Source of the DNA: an uncultured Acidimicrobiales bacterium
GTDB lineage: Bacteria; Actinomycetota; Acidimicrobiia; Acidimicrobiales; SZUA-35
Direction of reading: 5' to 3'
Length of the DNA: 64,000 bases
Assembly (NCBI GenBank): GCA_938021675.1
Contig: CALIFY010000020.1
Location: forward strand, 1-64,000
Made by a program: the position numbers and the translations under genes. The notes below the pieces were generated by a model. It saw only the letters and a program-made list of their open reading frames with translations. It had not been told where the DNA came from and ran no database searches. This document shows positions 47,286-55,916 of the stretch, piece by piece (within the stretch, counting starts at the first letter, position 1; the number at the start of each line of letters is the position of its first letter).

Positions 47286-48434
47286 ATGAGACCGGATTCG
47301 ACTCTCGTCGCCATCGTTAAAGGTGAACCCGTCACCTTAGACAGTTCGAGAGTCTCGGAGCTGCTTGATCAAGCAGTTGAGCACCGGGTTTTGGGATCGA
47401 TACGCAATTCGTTGAATTCGGGCCGACTAGAGGTCAAGGAAGAAGCTGCGGTTCACTCATTTCTGACGGCACAAGAACTACGGATTGACGCACGCACGAA
47501 GAAACACATGAAAGCAGCACGGCACGCCATCAAACTACTTCAAGCCGCCGGCTGCGACGTAGCGGTATTCAAAGGCTCTTGGTCGATGCACGTTTTGTAC
47601 GACAGACCGACTGACCGAGTAACCAGCGATCTAGATCTATTTGTTGAACCATCCTGGAGAACAAGACACTCTGACATCGCCAATCTATTCTTGCCAACTG
47701 AAACCGAACCAGACAAAAGAGATTCACAAGGCAATCAACCCGGTATTTGGACATTCAGCACCAAGGATCTTGACGTAGACCTTCACACCAACCCGTTCGG
47801 CACAATGTTTGAACTAGACAACGACACCCTCCATCACATCTGGAACGAGCACACGACCAAGGGTGAAGATTTTCTGTCGGGAGCACGCGTCCCATCGCTG
47901 GAACTTGCCCTGACCCAGGCATTGATCAACTACTGCAAAGATCGGTATGCCTGGTTGTTCCAGATGGAAGAAGTGCGACGTCTAACACTCCACCCCGATC
48001 TGGACTGGGATCGGTTCGACCGACTCGTCGAGCTTGCTGGAACAAAAAGGGTAGTCGATGCATCACTCCACTCAGTTGCGGAGACCTTCGACCTTCGCAT
48101 CGCAAACAGAGCGGGGAAACCTTCACCCCTTCTCCTACCCTGGACGGCTCCACGAATGACCCTTCGCGGGCGACGGTCACGGTGGCTGAAAGGGCGCCGA
48201 CTTATCTTCGGCCTGCTTACTTTCGACAGCTGGCGGACTGGCTTGACCAAGCTTCGACAGTGGTTCGCTCCAGACGCCACCGTTCTTGGCGCTCACCTCA
48301 GAGCCGTTGGCGAGCGCGATGACCGCGGGTACTGGCATAGTTTGGCCTCACTTACAGTGCGTCGAGCAAAACGGTTGACTCCCCCAACATCCTCATTCCG
48401 GACTGGCAAACCGACGATCGGACGCTCGAGGTAA
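47286..48434 (+). CDS. Nucleotidyltransferase of the NTP_transf_5 group (lasso cluster)
   Basis: The 382-residue protein has the nucleotidyltransferase motif VAVFKGSWSMHVLYDRPTDR followed by TSDLDLFVEPS, with paired Asp as metal ligands. A second Asp occurs in DLDVDLHTNPFG. This is the PF14907-like family, often found in lasso-peptide loci of the paeninodin type. Its role could be nucleotidylation of the peptide or of a sugar, and it is not known. It opens a plus-strand run and overlaps the next gene by three bases at the TAATG. Base composition drops relative to the upstream genes. Confidence 0.85.
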   Translation: MRPDSTLVAIVKGEPVTLDSSRVSELLDQAVEHRVLGSIRNSLNSGRLEVKEEAAVHSFLTAQELRIDARTKKHMKAARHAIKLLQAAGCDVAVFKGSWSMHVLYDRPTDRVTSDLDLFVEPSWRTRHSDIANLFLPTETEPDKRDSQGNQPGIWTFSTKDLDVDLHTNPFGTMFELDNDTLHHIWNEHTTKGEDFLSGARVPSLELALTQALINYCKDRYAWLFQMEEVRRLTLHPDLDWDRFDRLVELAGTKRVVDASLHSVAETFDLRIANRAGKPSPLLLPWTAPRMTLRGRRSRWLKGRRLIFGLLTFDSWRTGLTKLRQWFAPDATVLGAHLRAVGERDDRGYWHSLASLTVRRAKRLTPPTSSFRTGKPTIGRSR

Positions 48435-48820
48435 TGACAGCGAACAACCCGTCAAACATCCTGGAAACCGCCTCACCTTCGATCACCCAGGCGCTTGAAG
48501 CAACGATGTGGTCAGTCTTGGTTCGATGCCTACTGAAAACACTGTCGATGAAGCGTTCTCTAACTATTCTCAGCTGGTTTCCTAAATCGCGCCGAGCGGC
48601 AATGAACGTATCGGTCCCGACCGAAGGTCATTTCCGACGAGCTGGAGCGTGCCTCGGCCGACAACTGGCGCGCAGCCAGTACATCCGCTCACATGGCGGC
48701 GAGTCAACAATTCTCATCGGTGTCATTCCCACCAAGGGTTCGTCGCTGGATGCTCACGCATGGCTTGATCGACTAGACGAACTCGGGCCGCACCAGGTCT
48801 TACATCAGATCCACCGGTGA
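48434..48820 (+). CDS. Lasso peptide B2 leader peptidase (transglutaminase-like)
   Basis: The 128-residue protein has the lasso B2 active-site pattern: Cys in GACLGRQLARSQYI, then IGVIPTKGSSLDAHAWLDRLDE with His and a following Asp. The B2 protease removes the leader peptide of the precursor together with B1. The size is near the usual 130-150 residues, and the N-terminus is hydrophobic in part (TMWSVLVRCLLKT). The GTG start of the cyclase overlaps its end by four bases. Confidence 0.86.
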   Translation: MTANNPSNILETASPSITQALEATMWSVLVRCLLKTLSMKRSLTILSWFPKSRRAAMNVSVPTEGHFRRAGACLGRQLARSQYIRSHGGESTILIGVIPTKGSSLDAHAWLDRLDELGPHQVLHQIHR

Positions 48821-50430
48821 AAGAACTTGAAATGACCGAAACGTCCTCACCCCACGTTGTGAAATCCGAGCGAGGTGGCGTGATAGCCACCACTTCTGCA
48901 GTTCCGCCAGATCTCCTGTCCGCTGCAGTATGCGCGGCACCGTGGCGTGGATCGCTCACCTTCCAGGAGTCGATTTCGGGCTCGACCATAGCAGCGACGG
49001 GCAACGCTGATATCTGGACAGAAGCACGCTGGCTAGCGGTCTGCCATGGCTCAATCACTAACGGCGAAGAAGCGGCTGAGCAGCTCGGATGCTCGTCGAC
49101 CCATCCGGCAGCGCTAGTCGCTGCGGCATTGAACCCGGACATGCAGCGACCGTCGCTTCTCCGGGGAGCCTTTCGTGGCGTAGCGGTCGACAGCGTTACG
49201 GGAGAGGTTCGAGCCATCCGCTCACTCGGCGGGGCCCGCGGCTTGGCCCACTCTGTGGGGACCAAAGGCATCGCTGTTTGCGCAGAGCCGGAACAGGCAG
49301 CAATCCTGGCCGGTCATGGCTGCCAGCCTGATCTGACCGTGATCGAACGCTACCGAAAGGGCTATTTAGGTCGGTCGGATTCCTTTATCAGCGGCGCCGA
49401 TTGGCTCCTGCCTGGCTCATGGATGATCGCTGATTCTTGGTCATTCTCGATATCACTTTTTGACATCTACGTTCCAGTCAAGAGACGACCGGCTGAACAA
49501 GCGGTCCTGGAGGTGACCGAGACCATCGACCGGGCAGTTGGCCGTGCGATTTCCGGGGCGAAGTCCGTTGCATCGCTGGCGACCGGCGGTCTCGACAGCT
49601 CCTCATTGATTGGATTTGCCGCCCGACGACGACCAGTCGACCTGGCCCTGACTTCTCGGGTGTACGGCCTCGCCGATTCCGCCGAAGAAGCCGAACTAGC
49701 GGAGTCGTCACTCGCTCCGGTCGTCCGAGAGCACCGCATCATCGATCTTACGATCGAGGACTTGTTTGAAAAGTCGGCGAGTTGGCTTTCAGTCACAGGC
49801 CCACCGGGTGTACTAGTTTTCGGCCTGATGGAAGCCGGGTACTCGGCCGCTGCCGAGGCAGGAGCCGATGTTGTGATGGACGGCATTGGAGGGGACCACG
49901 CGTTTAGTTTCGATCCGGTTGCCGAAGCCATCACTGAACGTCGCTGGACGCTATTGCCGCGACAGTTCGTTCGCAGGCCACGCGGTTCAATACGACGAGC
50001 AACCGATGCCACCATCCGCCTCATTGGGTCCGACCAACGACACAACGCTCGACTTTCTCAGCGGTTACGGGAATGGGCAGTCCACGCAGACGCCGTTGCC
50101 AGGAACCGGTACGCTGCCCACCTCGATATTAGACTCGAATGTCCTTACCTCGACGAGGACGTGTGGCGGGTAGTAGCCGGAGTTCCTCCAATGCTACGCC
50201 TGCACCGACGAGGCCTTCAACGGCAGGCGATTAGGTGCGTTGTGCCGCATGCTGAGACATCAATTAAAGCGATGTACGGTGACGCCCAAGAGTCATATTT
50301 CGGAGTCCGGGGACCCGATGCCTCAAAGCGAGCGGCCCTCTTCTTCACGGAAAAATGGCTGCGGGCCCCTCAACCGAGAGACCCGCAGCCGCATCCCACA
50401 AGTGATCGCTCACCAGCAGGATCAAACTAG
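48817..50430 (+). CDS. Asparagine-synthetase-like lasso cyclase (C protein)
   Basis: The 537-residue protein has a degenerate N-terminal glutaminase-like domain without the initial Cys, and a C-terminal ATP-pyrophosphatase domain. It carries a PP-loop SLATGGLDSSSL (about residue 252) and DVVMDGIGGDHAF. Lasso cyclases adenylate a carboxylate and form a ring amide. In this cluster the candidate precursor has no acidic side chain in its core, so the true acceptor is unclear. Starts are GTG 48817 or ATG 48832. Its stop overlaps the end of the opposite-strand precursor gene by four bases. Confidence 0.88.
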   Translation: MKELEMTETSSPHVVKSERGGVIATTSAVPPDLLSAAVCAAPWRGSLTFQESISGSTIAATGNADIWTEARWLAVCHGSITNGEEAAEQLGCSSTHPAALVAAALNPDMQRPSLLRGAFRGVAVDSVTGEVRAIRSLGGARGLAHSVGTKGIAVCAEPEQAAILAGHGCQPDLTVIERYRKGYLGRSDSFISGADWLLPGSWMIADSWSFSISLFDIYVPVKRRPAEQAVLEVTETIDRAVGRAISGAKSVASLATGGLDSSSLIGFAARRRPVDLALTSRVYGLADSAEEAELAESSLAPVVREHRIIDLTIEDLFEKSASWLSVTGPPGVLVFGLMEAGYSAAAEAGADVVMDGIGGDHAFSFDPVAEAITERRWTLLPRQFVRRPRGSIRRATDATIRLIGSDQRHNARLSQRLREWAVHADAVARNRYAAHLDIRLECPYLDEDVWRVVAGVPPMLRLHRRGLQRQAIRCVVPHAETSIKAMYGDAQESYFGVRGPDASKRAALFFTEKWLRAPQPRDPQPHPTSDRSPAGSN

Positions 50431-50528
50431 GCATTTGGGTTCGGGTTGTTACCTTGCGAATTACTCGACAAAGTAACGGTCTTAAGCTTTCCTAGCTCAC
50501 GTACTGCGGGCTTTGTGTATTCGTTCAT
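50427..50528 (-). CDS. Lasso-family RiPP precursor with acid-free core (33 aa)
   Basis: This 33-codon gene is read on the minus strand, with GAGGAG 7 bases before its ATG. The leader matches the YxxPx(L/V)xxxGxxxxxT recognition motif residue for residue: Y4, P7, V9, G13 and T19, where T19 is the conserved -2 Thr. If cleavage follows residue 20, the core is SSNSQGNNPNPNA. This core begins with Ser, has six Asn and two Pro, and lacks Asp or Glu at positions 7-9 or anywhere. A normal lasso macrolactam is therefore impossible unless another carboxylate, such as the C-terminal one, is used. The gene overlaps the cyclase end and is divergent from PqqD/B1. Confidence 0.8.
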   Translation of the reverse strand: MNEYTKPAVRELGKLKTVTLSSNSQGNNPNPNA

Positions 50529-50626
50529 ATCATTCTCCTCAAATTTGCCTGGTGGGCGTTCGGCTAATATTTTTGGTATCCCACCTTGCGAACAACCACC
50601 ATACCATTCCGCAGGACATGATGTTC

Positions 50627-50649
50627 ACTAAGGCTCGGCGAGCCTTAGT
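50627..50649. promoter_or_regulatory. 23-bp near-perfect palindrome upstream of the precursor
   Basis: ACTAAGGCTCG (50627-50637) and CGAGCCTTAGT (50639-50649) are exact reverse complements around one base. It lies about 99 bases upstream of the precursor ATG, in the gap shared with the B1 gene. It could be an operator or a terminator without T run. Confidence 0.7.
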
Positions 50650-50716
50650 CAATTCAGCCCAAAGGTAGAACCGGTTAGAAGCTCTAAAGACATCATGATA
50701 TATCTATCTTGTTATT

Positions 50717-50746
50717 GCATGTATCTTGATGTATTTGAATGTACGT
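50717..50746. promoter_or_regulatory. Three 10-bp-phased direct repeats (ATGTAT/C), likely operator
   Basis: ATGTAT at 50719-50724, ATGTAT at 50729-50734 and ATGTAC at 50739-50744 are spaced exactly 10 bp apart, so they fall on one face of the helix. The region around is AT-rich. A TTGTTA (50709-50714) is followed 17 bases later by TATTTG (50732-50737), which could be a plus-strand promoter for B1. Phased repeats suggest cooperative binding of a regulator that controls the divergent genes. Confidence 0.6.
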
Positions 50747-50860
50747 TGGCCTGCCACCGGCATCTCTACCCATATTTGCCAGTCAACCACTTGCTACCAT
50801 TGCGGCAAGAAAAGCAAACGTGCAAGCTACTAAAATGCCACAAAATGAGAGGAGCAGGTC

Positions 50861-51160
50861 TTGCGAGAGCTAGATTCCCAATATTCACTAGCAGGCCCTC
50901 GGGTTACCTCACAGAGGGTCTCCGCAGCCGAAACTATTGTCCTCGACCTTGAGTCCGAGCGCTATTACACTCTGAATGAGACCGGCACCAGGATCTGGGA
51001 TTGTCTAGCGGAAGGCAGCTCGCTCGACAACCTTGCAAAACAGATCGCCGACGAGTTCCGCGTACCAAAACCAATGGTGTCGAGCGACATGGTTGAGATG
51101 CTAGATGACCTCGTCTCGGCTGGACTACTTGAGAGCGCCACGCAACCCCAAAGACGATAA
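50861..51160 (+). CDS. PqqD-family leader-binding protein (lasso B1)
   Basis: The 99-residue protein matches PqqD/RRE domains: ETIVLDLESERYYTLNETGTRIWDCL and the C-terminal helical part (LAKQIADEFRVPKPMV, VEMLDDLVSAGLLE). Such B1 proteins bind the leader peptide and deliver it to B2. It starts with TTG 50861 with AGGAG 7 bases before. It begins the second plus-strand run, followed by the ABC gene after 9 bases. Confidence 0.88.
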   Translation: MRELDSQYSLAGPRVTSQRVSAAETIVLDLESERYYTLNETGTRIWDCLAEGSSLDNLAKQIADEFRVPKPMVSSDMVEMLDDLVSAGLLESATQPQRR

Positions 51161-51169
51161 AGGCGAGCC

Positions 51170-52975
51170 GTGACAGCCTCAATCGGACTCGCCACAGCGA
51201 TCAAGAGAGTAGTGACGGCGGTAGCCAAGAGTTCACCGAAACGGTCTGCGCAAATCGTCTCTTGGCAGCTTGCGGGATCACTTGCATCCGTAGGGCAGCT
51301 GCTGGCCATTCGAGAGCTTGTCTCATCCGTCAACTCAACTCCACCCGGACCCAGTTTGACCGACCTCGTGCCCGTATTGACCGTGCTTTCTGTTTCTGCG
51401 CTGGCGTCAACTCTTGCTACGGCAATGCTTATGGAGATGCGATGGTTGCTGGCCGAAGACCTAGGCCGCGAGCTCAGAGGGGCCCTCGCCGGCATCGCCA
51501 GTAAAGCGAAGCAGCATCATCTCGACGATCCCAGTCTCCACGACCGAATTCGGATCGCTCACGACACAATCGTCCAACGAGTCGACACGTTCGCTTGGGC
51601 AGTTCTGCGAACCGGGCTTGGGGGTTTAGGAATTCTCGCCATCGGACTTGTACTAGTCCGGGTAACACCGTCTGTGTTGCTAGTAGTTGCGTTAAGCAGT
51701 ATCCCCGTACTTGCCGTGTCACGATACAAAAGTCAGGTGCTTTTTCAGTTCTTCTACAAAGAAACCCCGGCGGACCGTCGCCGCGACTACTTGGAGGGCA
51801 TGCTGTTCGATCGGAGAGCACTAGCAGAACTGATAGCTCACGGAGCTAGGCCCCTCATAGTCGAATGTGTCGATCAGATGTTTGCTGACCGAGTGGAACG
51901 GGCGCACAAGATCTACCGTCGACGCTTGCCCGCCGTTGTATTGGGCGCTGCGACCTCGGTGGCCGGTCTTGCTATCGCGCTTGGCTCACTCTTGTACCTG
52001 ATCGAGACCGACAGTGTGAGCCTTGCCGATGCAGCGGTTGCTGCGTTGGCCCTCCACCAACTGAGGTCACGAATAACGACATTCACCATCGGTATCGAGG
52101 AAATGCAGCAAGCAGCTCCGTTCATTGGGGTAATCGACGGGTTACGGACCGAGCTATCAGACGAACACTCGCCTCCCGCTATAGAGCCCGTTCCCTGGCT
52201 TGAGCAACTGACTATCGCTGACGTCTCGTTCAGCTACCCTGGCGCAAGCGTTCCAGCACTGACCGAAATTTCCATGACCCTGGAACGGGGTACCGTTGTG
52301 GCCTTGGTGGGTGAGAACGGAAGCGGCAAAACGACACTGGCAAAGCTGGTAGCCGGCCTGTACCAGCCGACGGCAGGTCAGATTCTTTGGAACGAAACCC
52401 CTCTCAAGCAAGTGCTCGATACGGGTCTCCCTCTTGTCGCTCAGCAATTTCAGGATTTCAACCGTTACGAGCTTTCCGTACTCGACAACATCACGCTGGG
52501 TGACCCGACAATACCGGCAGATCATGAGAAGGCTGTGAGGGCCGCCCACGCTGCCGGTGCCGCCGAGTGGATCGAACAACTACCGGACTCGTACGAGACG
52601 GTGGTTTCGCGGTCACTATCGGAAGGGACGGAGCTGTCGGGCGGACAGTGGCAACGACTCGCCCTAGCCCGAACTATTTACCGGCAGGGCACGGTTGTCG
52701 TCCTCGACGAGCCGACTGCAGCTCAGGACCCAATTCGAGAAGCCGATCTCCTTCGGCGGGTCAAGGCGGCCTTGTCCGATTCAACTGTTCTGCTCATCAG
52801 CCATCAGCTCTCTGCAGTCCGTTGGGCAGACACTATCGGCGTGTTGAACGACGGCTGTCTGGTTGAATGGGGCAGCCACGAGGAGCTTATGGCCGAAGGC
52901 GGCCGATACCAGACCATGTTCAATCTCCAAGCTTCACGATACGCGACCAGCAACGACGCGTTTCACAAACCATGA
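51170..52975 (+). CDS. ABC exporter of the lasso cluster
   Basis: The 601-residue half-transporter has a membrane domain (about residues 20-320, six hydrophobic segments, though the first is preceded by a hydrophilic stretch) and an NBD. The NBD has Walker A VALVGENGSGKTT, signature ELSGGQWQRLALAR, Walker B VVVLDEPTAAQDP and a switch His in ISHQL. In lasso loci the D transporter exports the mature product and gives self-protection. GTG start at 51170. Its stop overlaps the kinase start (ATGA). Confidence 0.88.
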   Translation: MTASIGLATAIKRVVTAVAKSSPKRSAQIVSWQLAGSLASVGQLLAIRELVSSVNSTPPGPSLTDLVPVLTVLSVSALASTLATAMLMEMRWLLAEDLGRELRGALAGIASKAKQHHLDDPSLHDRIRIAHDTIVQRVDTFAWAVLRTGLGGLGILAIGLVLVRVTPSVLLVVALSSIPVLAVSRYKSQVLFQFFYKETPADRRRDYLEGMLFDRRALAELIAHGARPLIVECVDQMFADRVERAHKIYRRRLPAVVLGAATSVAGLAIALGSLLYLIETDSVSLADAAVAALALHQLRSRITTFTIGIEEMQQAAPFIGVIDGLRTELSDEHSPPAIEPVPWLEQLTIADVSFSYPGASVPALTEISMTLERGTVVALVGENGSGKTTLAKLVAGLYQPTAGQILWNETPLKQVLDTGLPLVAQQFQDFNRYELSVLDNITLGDPTIPADHEKAVRAAHAAGAAEWIEQLPDSYETVVSRSLSEGTELSGGQWQRLALARTIYRQGTVVVLDEPTAAQDPIREADLLRRVKAALSDSTVLLISHQLSAVRWADTIGVLNDGCLVEWGSHEELMAEGGRYQTMFNLQASRYATSNDAFHKP

Positions 52976-53835
52976 TCTGCCCTCCTACTCAGACCGTCTC
53001 GATTTATGGCCTGAAGCTGGTTCTTCCATTTGATGCACCGTGTGGATTAGGCCGGATCGATCCGAACGGCGGCTGCCATCCGGCCGAGCGGACCATCACT
53101 TTTCGGTCCGGCAGCATCGATCCGATCGATGTGCCCAGGTGGGATTCAGCCGACGAAAGTAGGATTCTGATCGACCGACGTGGAGCGTCGACAGTGGTTT
53201 CGTTCGGCGACGATCTGTTGGAGCTGAGCGGTACTGACGTGTCTTTCAGTACGAACCGGCCAACCGAAATGCTCGATCTCAATTACAATCCATTGTCAGC
53301 TCTCATCTTACCTCACGTCCAGATGGTGGCCTTTCACGCGTTCGTCGTAGATACTCCATGGGGAAGACTCGCTGTGACCGGCGAATCAGGCGCAGGCAAG
53401 ACCACACTTGGCCGAGAGTTTCTGACCCGCGATGGCAGGCTCGTCGCTGACGACCTGTTAGCACTCGACGCAAGCGGGCGGGCCCATGACGGTCCGCCGT
53501 TCATCAGAGTGGTAGAGGCAGATAGGGTCAAACAAGATATTGGCGGCAAACACCGCCGGATAGAGCCACCGGGCCACCGGGAGGCAGCACCGATCGACGT
53601 ATACGTCGTACTTGATGACGTATACAAAACGCCTACACCGTTGGAAGCAACGGACGCTCTTGACGCAATCCTTTCTCGGCCATATTCACCAGCGGCCAGC
53701 ACTCGAGAGGAAACTCTTCTTCGCCTGACCACGCTGTTGAAATCGCTGGCTAGCGCCACCGTTCTCGGGCTGCCCTGCCGGTGGCGACCGCCCGCACACC
53801 TCGCCGATACCGTTACAACGTATATCAATCGGTAA
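52972..53835 (+). CDS. HPr-kinase-like peptide kinase (PadeK-type)
   Basis: The 287-residue protein has the P-loop LAVTGESGAGKTTLGREFL and downstream RLVADDLLALD, as in HPr kinase/phosphorylase C-terminal domains. Homologous kinases in paeninodin-type lasso clusters phosphorylate the precursor peptide at a Ser. Here the putative core has Ser at positions 1, 2 and 4 but ends with Ala, so the target site may differ. It starts at ATG 52972, overlapping the ABC stop. The ORF is open upstream to 52867, but that part does not align. Confidence 0.85.
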   Translation: MICPPTQTVSIYGLKLVLPFDAPCGLGRIDPNGGCHPAERTITFRSGSIDPIDVPRWDSADESRILIDRRGASTVVSFGDDLLELSGTDVSFSTNRPTEMLDLNYNPLSALILPHVQMVAFHAFVVDTPWGRLAVTGESGAGKTTLGREFLTRDGRLVADDLLALDASGRAHDGPPFIRVVEADRVKQDIGGKHRRIEPPGHREAAPIDVYVVLDDVYKTPTPLEATDALDAILSRPYSPAASTREETLLRLTTLLKSLASATVLGLPCRWRPPAHLADTVTTYINR

Positions 53836-53988
53836 ACCCGCCCAGAACATCAAGAACCAACAATGGTCGGGGCCCAACCGAGCTGGATGCCTTCCAACTT
53901 TCTGAGAGAATCACCTCACCCTCAGACCCCACGAGGCATTGTACGGTTATGGAGCATAAGGACGTGCAAGCGCGATCGAACCAAATAT

Positions 53989-54765
53989 TCAACCTCTATT
54001 CCAAATCGAAAAATCTAGGTCGGGATAGAGGCATTCCATACGTTTTCGGTCTTCGGCAAACAATTCTCTATACTTCGTCCGCCATTGCCGACCTTCAACC
54101 GCCCCAGTTTGCGTGCTACGATTTACACTTAGGTCGACATCTTTTGGTACGAACTGACGCTTGCCGAGATGTTGGATAGCATCATCGTACAATTGCTGGA
54201 AGTTACTACAACATTCTTCAAGCAACTGCACTTTTACTCTTTCTCTTCCCACATTGTTGAGGAGCATATGAAGCTGCAAGCCGTACATTGATCGCCAAAT
54301 CATATCACTACTAATGCCGCGCCTTCCTCCCAAGTAACGTTCATTCCGATAAGTCAAAGCAGATTCCACACGACTAAACGGGTTCCGCAGCAAGACCAAA
54401 AACTTCGTCGACTCTGGCAATAGCCTCAGAAGCATGAAGACGTCGGGTCGTGCCAAATACGATGGCGACCACTCCCCTCGGCAGAGTCCATCGTCTTCGA
54501 ACTGCCGACTGTACAACTCAAGGAGATCCGTACCGTTCTGTCCGCTCCTGTCAAGAATATGAAGCTCCTTGTTTTGTGAGCGTGGTCCGCCTATATCAGG
54601 ATGCTGCAACAGCATATTGAACCACCACGTGGTGCCACAACGTTGGGCCCCCAAACCCACGAATGACGGAAACACTGGCGCGTCAGAGACACGCGAGTAC
54701 CACTCCTGCCGAACTCGTCGGTAACCATAATGACACTTAGTACTTCGCAGCAATTTCCGCATCAA
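53989..54765 (-). CDS. Sulfotransferase (PAPS-dependent)
   Basis: The 258-residue enzyme shows the PAPS 5'-phosphosulfate loop VGLGAQRCGTTWW and the 3'-phosphate site VLLRNPFSRVESAL. It has a nucleotide-binding fold length typical of carbohydrate sulfotransferases, and no signal peptide. It is the last gene of the polysaccharide operon on the minus strand, overlapping the preceding glycosyltransferase (ATGA). It converges on the lasso cluster, with 153 bases between stops. Confidence 0.88.
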   Translation of the reverse strand: MMRKLLRSTKCHYGYRRVRQEWYSRVSDAPVFPSFVGLGAQRCGTTWWFNMLLQHPDIGGPRSQNKELHILDRSGQNGTDLLELYSRQFEDDGLCRGEWSPSYLARPDVFMLLRLLPESTKFLVLLRNPFSRVESALTYRNERYLGGRRGISSDMIWRSMYGLQLHMLLNNVGRERVKVQLLEECCSNFQQLYDDAIQHLGKRQFVPKDVDLSVNRSTQTGAVEGRQWRTKYRELFAEDRKRMECLYPDLDFSIWNRG

Positions 54766-55916
54766 CTTTCAACCACACTCTCCGTCGGCAGTTTCAACAA
54801 CCCACCAAAGACTTTTCGATAATCCTCCATGATCTGGTCGTGCTGCCACGACGCGAACATCGACTCATCCAAGGGCCCCTTTGGGTCCTTCGTCCTCAAC
54901 ACGTCAACAACTTCATCAACAAACGACTCCTCCTCGAACAATGAGACCGAACGACCGAAGCAGCCCATCTCGATAAGTTCCCGAACGCCATCCACGTCGT
55001 ATGAAACAAAGGGGGTCCCCACCATGGCAGCCTGGACCAGAACCTGAGGCAACCCCTCAGCAGCTGTCGGCAACATCAACACGTCAGCCGACCTCATCAG
55101 TTCCGGCACACGAGTGGAATAACCAAGAAACCGAACATCGACATCAGGCAACACAGCCGATGCCCGCTCCTGATGCTCCCGCAAGGGGCCTTCGCCAGCA
55201 ATCAACAGAACGACTTGCCTTCCAATCTTCTCTGACACCGACTCCGCGATGGCCACCAAACGATTTGCACCTTTTCGCTCAACGAGCGAGCCCACAAACA
55301 ACAGCACAGGCACAAGCTCATCAAGACCGAATTCGCGTCGATAGCCACCCCTAGGCTTTGACCTCTCAGCGAGGAAGCGATCAGTTCCACAGTATGATCG
55401 AACAACGCTACATCGATCTCGGGAGACTCCAGCCGCCTCAAGCCGGACCGCGAGGTCCACACCAACGGCGACATAACGACTGACGTTATCCGAACCCAAA
55501 CGTTCGACTAGTCGAAACCCTCTAGACTTTATAGGAGTGTATCCGGGGCCGGAACTTGCCATCGATTCCGACTGAACAAGTTTCGGCTTCCACCCTCGGC
55601 CAATCATCGACATTCGACCGATAGCACTAGCCTTAGATTGATGTGTCACAACTACGTCAGGCCGACAACGCTGGATGTGTTTTCGGAACCATACCAACGA
55701 TGCAAGATCTCGCCAGATGTTTGGGTTCCGGGAGAGAGACGGACAAATAGCCACGTCAGCGCTTCCAACTGCGCCAACCAGACGCTTGACGTCACTGTGC
55801 GGTCCGGTGACGATCGAATGACGAAAATCAGAGCCGAGGGCGTTCTGCATATCCAGAAACCGCTGCTCCGAACCGCCGTCTGTGAACCTTGTCATAAGAT
55901 GGGCTATATGCAGCAT
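54762..55916 (-). CDS. Family GT4 glycosyltransferase
   Basis: The 384-residue protein has a GT-B fold. The N-terminal domain reads MLHIAHLMTRFTDGGSEQRF, and the C-terminal domain has LLFVGSLVERKGANRLV, IAGEGPLRE and the EX7E-like motif LPTAAEGLPQVLVQAAMVGTP with GVRE. The sugar transferred is unknown. It starts at ATG 55916, inside the end of the ligase gene, which extends to 55828. Confidence 0.88.
   Translation of the reverse strand: MLHIAHLMTRFTDGGSEQRFLDMQNALGSDFRHSIVTGPHSDVKRLVGAVGSADVAICPSLSRNPNIWRDLASLVWFRKHIQRCRPDVVVTHQSKASAIGRMSMIGRGWKPKLVQSESMASSGPGYTPIKSRGFRLVERLGSDNVSRYVAVGVDLAVRLEAAGVSRDRCSVVRSYCGTDRFLAERSKPRGGYRREFGLDELVPVLLFVGSLVERKGANRLVAIAESVSEKIGRQVVLLIAGEGPLREHQERASAVLPDVDVRFLGYSTRVPELMRSADVLMLPTAAEGLPQVLVQAAMVGTPFVSYDVDGVRELIEMGCFGRSVSLFEEESFVDEVVDVLRTKDPKGPLDESMFASWQHDQIMEDYRKVFGGLLKLPTESVVES

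Noticed and set aside
50431-50451. Core ending NPNPNA similar to malaria CSP repeats
   Set aside because: Only a short chance resemblance; no biological link is implied.
50470-50486. Alternative core start using T17 as the -2 residue
   Set aside because: The canonical spacing from G13 places the Thr at 19; either choice gives no Asp or Glu, so the conclusion is unchanged.
50627-50649. Palindrome as a rho-independent terminator
   Set aside because: No T run follows on either strand and no gene ends immediately before it, so an operator is preferred.
52867-52971. Upstream extension of the kinase frame
   Set aside because: It overlaps the ABC gene in another frame and has no homology; ATG 52972 couples translation to the ABC stop.
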